A stretch of 18,035 nt of DNA from Psychrobacter sp. UBA3483. GTDB lineage: Bacteria; Pseudomonadota; Gammaproteobacteria; Pseudomonadales; Moraxellaceae. Of this stretch, positions 14,704 to 18,035 are shown piece after piece; the first letter of the stretch is position 1, and every line of letters begins with the position of its first letter. The DNA is taken from NCBI RefSeq assembly GCF_002377905.1, contig NZ_DFQS01000061.1:1-18035 (forward strand). Reading direction: 5' to 3'. The notes beneath the pieces are model-generated. The model did not search any database. It worked only from the letters and a program-made list of their open reading frames with translations, and was not told where the DNA came from. The position numbers and the translations under genes are program-made.

Positions 14704-14731
14704 TTTACAAGGTTTAAGTACGGTTTATAAG
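14704..14731 (+). promoter_or_regulatory. Candidate sigma-70 promoter for the hisZ leader
   Basis: TTTACA (14704-14709) and TATAAG (14726-14731) with a 16-base spacer resemble a housekeeping promoter reading toward hisZ. Transcription from here would give a leader of about 380 bases before the hisZ GTG. It is the best candidate I found by eye in this gap, but others may exist. Confidence 0.35.
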
Positions 14732-14770
14732 ACAGGCTGTTTCTTTGTTAAAGAATAAGTTTAGGAGACA

Positions 14771-14803
14771 ATGAGTTCATTACATCATCCGTTCGCAAAA
14801 TAA
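14771..14803 (+). CDS. Possible ten-codon leader peptide upstream of hisZ
   Basis: ATG at 14771 opens a ten-residue frame (MSSLHHPFAK) ending at TAA 14801-14803. AGGAG (14763-14767) lies just upstream, with a rather short spacing. It contains two adjacent His codons, which invites comparison with histidine-operon leader peptides, though those normally have a longer run of His. A hairpin follows at 14810-14829, without a T run. It lies 319 bases before hisZ. A chance ORF is quite possible. Confidence 0.2.
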   Translation: MSSLHHPFAK

Positions 14804-15121
14804 TTAGATGGCAATTGGGTTCAATTGTCACTAGGCGAAGCTTGGCTGCTATGCTAAACTAAAGCATAAAGTGCCTTGATTATTTATCATAGTTTTCTAT
14901 CGCATAAATTTTAGCGCATAAAGATACTCGTCTTATCATCCTAAATTATACTTATTACTCACCCTTTTGCGGTCACCTAGTTTGCTTATAGATAATTGGG
15001 TCGGTGATGTTGCGCGTCAAAAATACAAAACGCCTTATATCACTGCCATTATAAATACGACCTTTTAGTACCGCATCAGTACCGCGTTTTTGGTAAGCGC
15101 TACGCCAAACAAGGATTCATT

Positions 15122-16438
15122 GTGTCTGTCAGTTCTGATTTTGCAAAACCTGCCCAGTCAAATACGACGAAACCAGCGGCGACTCAGCCTGCTGATAACC
15201 GTGCTGCCGCTAATGGTCTGCCATATCTCAACAACTTTGCCAGTGACGTTGCCAATAACAGCTGGCTGCTGCCTGATGGGGTCGTCGATGTGCTGTTTGA
15301 AGATGCCCATAAGCAAGAAGTACTGAGGCATCAATTGATCCAGCAGCTTATTAGTCATGGCTATGAGTTGGTCAATCCGCCAATGATTGAGTTTACCGAA
15401 TCATTATTGAGTGAAGCTTCAGAAGACTTAAAGCGCCAAACCTTTAAGATTATCGATCAGCTGACTGGTCGTTTGATGGGCGTGCGCGCCGATATTACGC
15501 CACAGATTTTGCGTATTGATGCCCATCACGGCGGTCAAGGGATTGCGCGTTATTGCTATGCAGGGGATGTCATTCATACGTTGCCTTCAGGATTGTTTGG
15601 CTCACGTACACCGCTACAACTCGGTGCGGAGATATTTGGTTGCGGCGAGCTTGCAGCTGATATTGAGCTGATAGATGTGCTGTTTAGTATGGTCAATAGC
15701 TTAGATATGAGCGCAGCGCTACATATTGACTTGGGTCATGTGGCGATATTTAAGCGTTTGGCGGCCTTGGCTGAGTTGTCGGATAATGACACTGAGCAGT
15801 TGATGCACCTTTATGCCAATAAAAATTTACCAGAGCTAAAACGTGTCTGTCAGTTACTGACAATGGGTAATGATTTTTACGCATTGGCGCGCTTTGGTCA
15901 TGATATGGCAAAGTTATTAGGAACGCTGTCAGATACTGCCAAGCAAGATACGCACATCGTGACGGCTGTTGATGAGCTACAACGTCTAAAAGCCCATTTA
16001 GAAACGCAGTGGCAGACGCCAGTCAGTATCGATGTGACCGAACTGTCGGGCTATCATTATCATACCGGTATTATCTTTAACGGCTATATCAATAGTGAAA
16101 CCCAGCCGCTGGTGCGTGGTGGGCGCTTTGATGGTATGCAAAGTGTTGGTCAATTAAGCGTAAAGCAGCCACGTCAAGCGACAGGCTTTAGTATGGATGT
16201 CAGCCGTTTGTTGGCGCATACGCAGCTTGAGTCACCGATTATTGTACTGGTTGATTATCAAGCGTTACAGCAGGCTGATACTGATAAAACGCAAATGCAA
16301 ATACTATTGCAACAGGTCACAAGCTTACGTCAGCAAGGTTACCGCGTCACGATGCCATTAACGGCTGATGACCGTCCAGCAGCGCTGACGCACCGTTTAA
16401 ACTTTGTAGATAATGAGTGGCGGCTAGAAGCGGTTTAA
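15122..16438 (+). CDS. hisZ: ATP phosphoribosyltransferase regulatory subunit HisZ
   Basis: HisZ is a catalytically inactive relative of histidyl-tRNA synthetase. It joins the short form of HisG to make active ATP phosphoribosyltransferase, the first enzyme of histidine synthesis, and carries the feedback site. Class II synthetase-like features are visible: PDGVVDVLFEDAHKQE (51-66), VRADITPQILRI (121-132), YCYAGDVI, and VRGGRFDGM (331-339). Its 438 residues and the absence of an anticodon-binding domain after the RGGRFDG region separate it from HisRS. The first 32 or so residues are low-complexity (Ala, Thr, Asn, Gln, Pro), before the conserved LPYLNN-type start. The start is GTG 15122, supported by AAGGA at 15111-15115. 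Its place just before purA is common in gamma-proteobacteria, though there HisZ serves a different pathway from PurA. hisG is not in the window. Confidence 0.93.
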   Translation: MSVSSDFAKPAQSNTTKPAATQPADNRAAANGLPYLNNFASDVANNSWLLPDGVVDVLFEDAHKQEVLRHQLIQQLISHGYELVNPPMIEFTESLLSEASEDLKRQTFKIIDQLTGRLMGVRADITPQILRIDAHHGGQGIARYCYAGDVIHTLPSGLFGSRTPLQLGAEIFGCGELAADIELIDVLFSMVNSLDMSAALHIDLGHVAIFKRLAALAELSDNDTEQLMHLYANKNLPELKRVCQLLTMGNDFYALARFGHDMAKLLGTLSDTAKQDTHIVTAVDELQRLKAHLETQWQTPVSIDVTELSGYHYHTGIIFNGYINSETQPLVRGGRFDGMQSVGQLSVKQPRQATGFSMDVSRLLAHTQLESPIIVLVDYQALQQADTDKTQMQILLQQVTSLRQQGYRVTMPLTADDRPAALTHRLNFVDNEWRLEAV

Positions 16439-16478
16439 ATTTAAAAAAACCGTTACGCTCACAATCAGTTTGAATAAG

Positions 16479-16503
16479 GCTTATTTATTGAAGCTTATTT
16501 ATT
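16479..16503. repeat. Short tandem duplication between hisZ and purA
   Basis: GCTTATTTATT occurs at 16479-16489 and again at 16493-16503, a 14-base period. It lies in the 182-base gap after hisZ. No hairpin terminator is visible there, so purA may receive some read-through from hisZ. Confidence 0.5.
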
Positions 16504-16508
16504 AAATT

Positions 16509-16538
16509 TTGAAAAACAGACAGTGAATAACATATCAT
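16509..16538 (+). promoter_or_regulatory. Candidate sigma-70 promoter for purA
   Basis: TTGAAA (16509-16514) and TATCAT (16533-16538) with an 18-base spacer fit a housekeeping promoter about 80 bases upstream of the purA start. The call is by eye only. Confidence 0.35.
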
Positions 16539-16620
16539 TTCTTAGTACTAATTAAGTTTTGCTAGGTTGTTTTAAAATTATTGTTGCACACACCTCAATA
16601 CATAAAGGTAAGGATTAATC

Positions 16621-17910
16621 ATGGGTAAGAATGTCGTAGTTTTGGGTAGCCAATGGGGCGATGAAGGTAAAGGTAAAATCGTTGATTTACTGACCGAAAA
16701 AGCCTCAGCCGTTGCACGTTTCCAAGGCGGGCATAATGCCGGTCACACCTTAGTTGTCGATGGCAAAACCACCATCCTACATCTGATTCCTTCAGGTATC
16801 TTGCGTGAAGGCGTGACTTGCTTCATCGGTAATGGCGTGGTGCTAGCGCCTGACGCTCTATTAAAAGAGATGAAAGAGCTAGAAGACAAGAACGTGCCAG
16901 TGCGTGAGCGCCTACGTATTTCACCGAATTGTCCATTGATTATGCCTTATCACGTCGCGCTTGATCAAGCACGCGAAGCTAAGCGCGGCACGGGTAAAAT
17001 CGGTACCACAGGTCGCGGTATTGGCCCAGCTTATGAAGATAAAGTAGCACGCCGTGCGATTAAGCTTGCTGACTTATTCCGTGATGACTTAGAAGAGAAA
17101 CTACGCAATCTAATCGAATATCATAACTTCCAACTGACTCAGTATTATAAAGTTGATGCCATTGATTTTGATGAAACCTTTAAGCTTTGCCAAGAGTGGC
17201 GCGAGGAAATCAAAGGCATGGTTACTGATGTCACCGAAGACCTCAATCAATTACGTCTTGCTGGCAAGAACCTAATGTTTGAAGGTGCCCAAGGGACGTT
17301 ACTTGATATCGACCACGGTACTTATCCGTTTGTGACCAGCTCAAGCGTCACTGCGGGCGGCGTATCGACTGGTACAGGTATCGGTCCATTATATTTAGAC
17401 TATGTATTGGGTATCACTAAAGCGTACACCACACGTGTTGGTAGTGGTCCGTTCCCAACTGAATTGTTTGATGATGTTGGTGCGCATTTGGCCAAAGTGG
17501 GTCATGAGTTTGGTGCAACCACTGGTCGCGCGCGTCGCTGTGGTTGGTTCGATGCTGAAGCCCTACGCCGTGCTGTGGTACTAAACTCTATGTCGGGTAT
17601 CTGCTTGACCAAACTTGACGTATTAGACGGTCTAGAAGAGCTATTAATCGGTGTCGGTTATAACTTACCTGAGACTGAGTGTGCAGGCGCGCATGATGCT
17701 GAATTCTATGAGTCAGTTACGCCTAAGTACGAAACACTACAAGGCTGGAGCGAGTCAACCGTTGGTATCACAAGCTATGATGACCTACCAGAAAACGCCA
17801 AGATTTACATCAAACGTATCGAAGAATTGATTGGTTGTCCAGTTGATATCATCTCAACTGGCCCTGACCGTGAAGAAACGATTGTATTACGCGATCCGTA
17901 TGATGCTTAA
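16621..17910 (+). CDS. purA: Adenylosuccinate synthetase
   Basis: PurA catalyses GTP-dependent condensation of IMP with aspartate to adenylosuccinate, the first committed step from IMP to AMP, in the cytoplasm. The N-terminal P-loop-like signature GSQWGDEGKGK (9-19) carries the catalytic Asp14. GGHNAGHT holds His42, its partner. GTTGRGIGPAYEDK binds IMP, GPFPTEL is conserved, and ATTGRARRCGW is the substrate (Asp) loop region. Length 429 is standard. AAGGA (16610-16614) lies six bases before ATG 16621. It is followed by a strong terminator. Confidence 0.98.
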   Translation: MGKNVVVLGSQWGDEGKGKIVDLLTEKASAVARFQGGHNAGHTLVVDGKTTILHLIPSGILREGVTCFIGNGVVLAPDALLKEMKELEDKNVPVRERLRISPNCPLIMPYHVALDQAREAKRGTGKIGTTGRGIGPAYEDKVARRAIKLADLFRDDLEEKLRNLIEYHNFQLTQYYKVDAIDFDETFKLCQEWREEIKGMVTDVTEDLNQLRLAGKNLMFEGAQGTLLDIDHGTYPFVTSSSVTAGGVSTGTGIGPLYLDYVLGITKAYTTRVGSGPFPTELFDDVGAHLAKVGHEFGATTGRARRCGWFDAEALRRAVVLNSMSGICLTKLDVLDGLEELLIGVGYNLPETECAGAHDAEFYESVTPKYETLQGWSESTVGITSYDDLPENAKIYIKRIEELIGCPVDIISTGPDREETIVLRDPYDA

Positions 17911-17937
17911 TTAGTAAAACAGCTATTTATTAATGAT

Positions 17938-17972
17938 AACCTCCATTGTTTAAACGCAGTGGAGGTTTTTTT
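17938..17972 (+). terminator. Rho-independent terminator after purA
   Basis: AACCTCCATTG (17938-17948) pairs with CAGTGGAGGTT (17957-17967), one G-U pair, loop TTTAAACG, followed by T to 17972. It begins 27 bases after the purA stop. The remaining bases to 18035 hold no feature that I recognise. Confidence 0.92.
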
Positions 17973-18035
17973 ATGAGAGTTTTTTAAGAATATCTATAAA
18001 ATGCTTACTGTTACTATAGTCAATCCAAAATAAAA

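Larger units (their letters stand above)
14623..15121. other. Intergenic region between DUF2237 and hisZ (about 500 bases)
   Basis: This gap separates divergent genes and holds no full-size gene. Visible items are a palindrome GATAA-GGCG-TTATC (14670-14683), the promoter candidate at 14704-14731, and a ten-codon mini-ORF (14771-14803). A hairpin GGCAATTG / CAATTGTC (14810-14829) and a second one, TATGCT / AGCATA (14850-14868), follow. Two short direct repeats are CGCATAAA (14901, 14915) and AGTACCGC (15067, 15078). From about 14870 to 15110 I see no RNA gene or known riboswitch. Confidence 0.5.

Noticed and set aside
15122..16438. Histidyl-tRNA synthetase as identity for the gene before purA.
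   Set aside because: The chain lacks the C-terminal anticodon-binding domain, and the hisZ-purA context plus HisZ-type motifs fit HisZ.
16439..16620. A terminator between hisZ and purA.
   Set aside because: Only AT-rich direct repeats are present; no stem followed by a T run was found.
1..18035. tRNA genes, rRNA and CRISPR arrays.
   Set aside because: No cloverleaf-like sequence, rRNA stretch or regularly spaced repeat array was recognised by eye; a tRNAscan or CRISPR search would settle it.

Overview
The window looks like a chromosomal piece of a gamma-proteobacterium of the Moraxellaceae, most likely Psychrobacter. This is inferred from the protein style, the moderate G+C of the housekeeping genes and the hisZ-purA pair; no rRNA or marker gene is present to confirm it. 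It splits into a surface-polysaccharide locus (about 1-10977) and a housekeeping block (about 11250-18035).

Polysaccharide locus, all on the + strand. It opens with the 3' part of an IS630-family insertion sequence that ends about 28 bases before the first sugar gene. Then come an AT-rich family-2 glycosyltransferase and the complete fnlA-fnlB-fnlC set, which turns UDP-GlcNAc into UDP-N-acetyl-L-fucosamine (UDP-L-FucNAc). Next are a family-4 glycosyltransferase of the kind that usually follows fnlABC, and a small initiating phosphoglycosyl transferase (PglC/ItrB type) that loads the first sugar on undecaprenyl phosphate. A very AT-rich overlapping pair follows (an ATP-grasp ligase and a HAD phosphatase-like protein). 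Then come a DegT/PglE-type sugar aminotransferase and an outer-membrane Wzi-family protein. Together these suggest a capsule or O-antigen-like glycan containing L-FucNAc and a 4-amino sugar. No flippase, polymerase, Wza/Wzb/Wzc export genes or retaining 4,6-dehydratase are in the window, so the locus must continue to the left, beyond the IS.

The most interesting part is 6598-8197. In the familiar initiating-transferase / acetyltransferase / aminotransferase / dehydratase cassettes (Pgl, Wee, Qhb types), an acetyltransferase lies between the transferase and the aminotransferase. Here that slot holds the ATP-grasp + HAD pair. Its base composition is sharply lower in G+C, and the drop starts inside the 3' end of the transferase gene. 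This fits a recombinational swap that may have changed N-acetylation of the 4-amino sugar to ligation of another acyl or amino-acid group; that function is inference.

Housekeeping block. A bidirectional-looking terminator closes the wzi unit. folD (one-carbon folate enzyme) and a PsiE-family membrane protein gene overlap by one base and end at a strong terminator shared with the convergent corA. corA (CorA-type divalent cation channel with a long acidic N-terminus) and a DUF2237 gene lie on the - strand. An approximately 500-base intergenic region, holding a candidate promoter and a possible leader mini-ORF, leads to hisZ (regulatory subunit of ATP phosphoribosyltransferase). purA (adenylosuccinate synthetase) follows, ending at a clear terminator. 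No tRNA, rRNA or CRISPR array was recognised.
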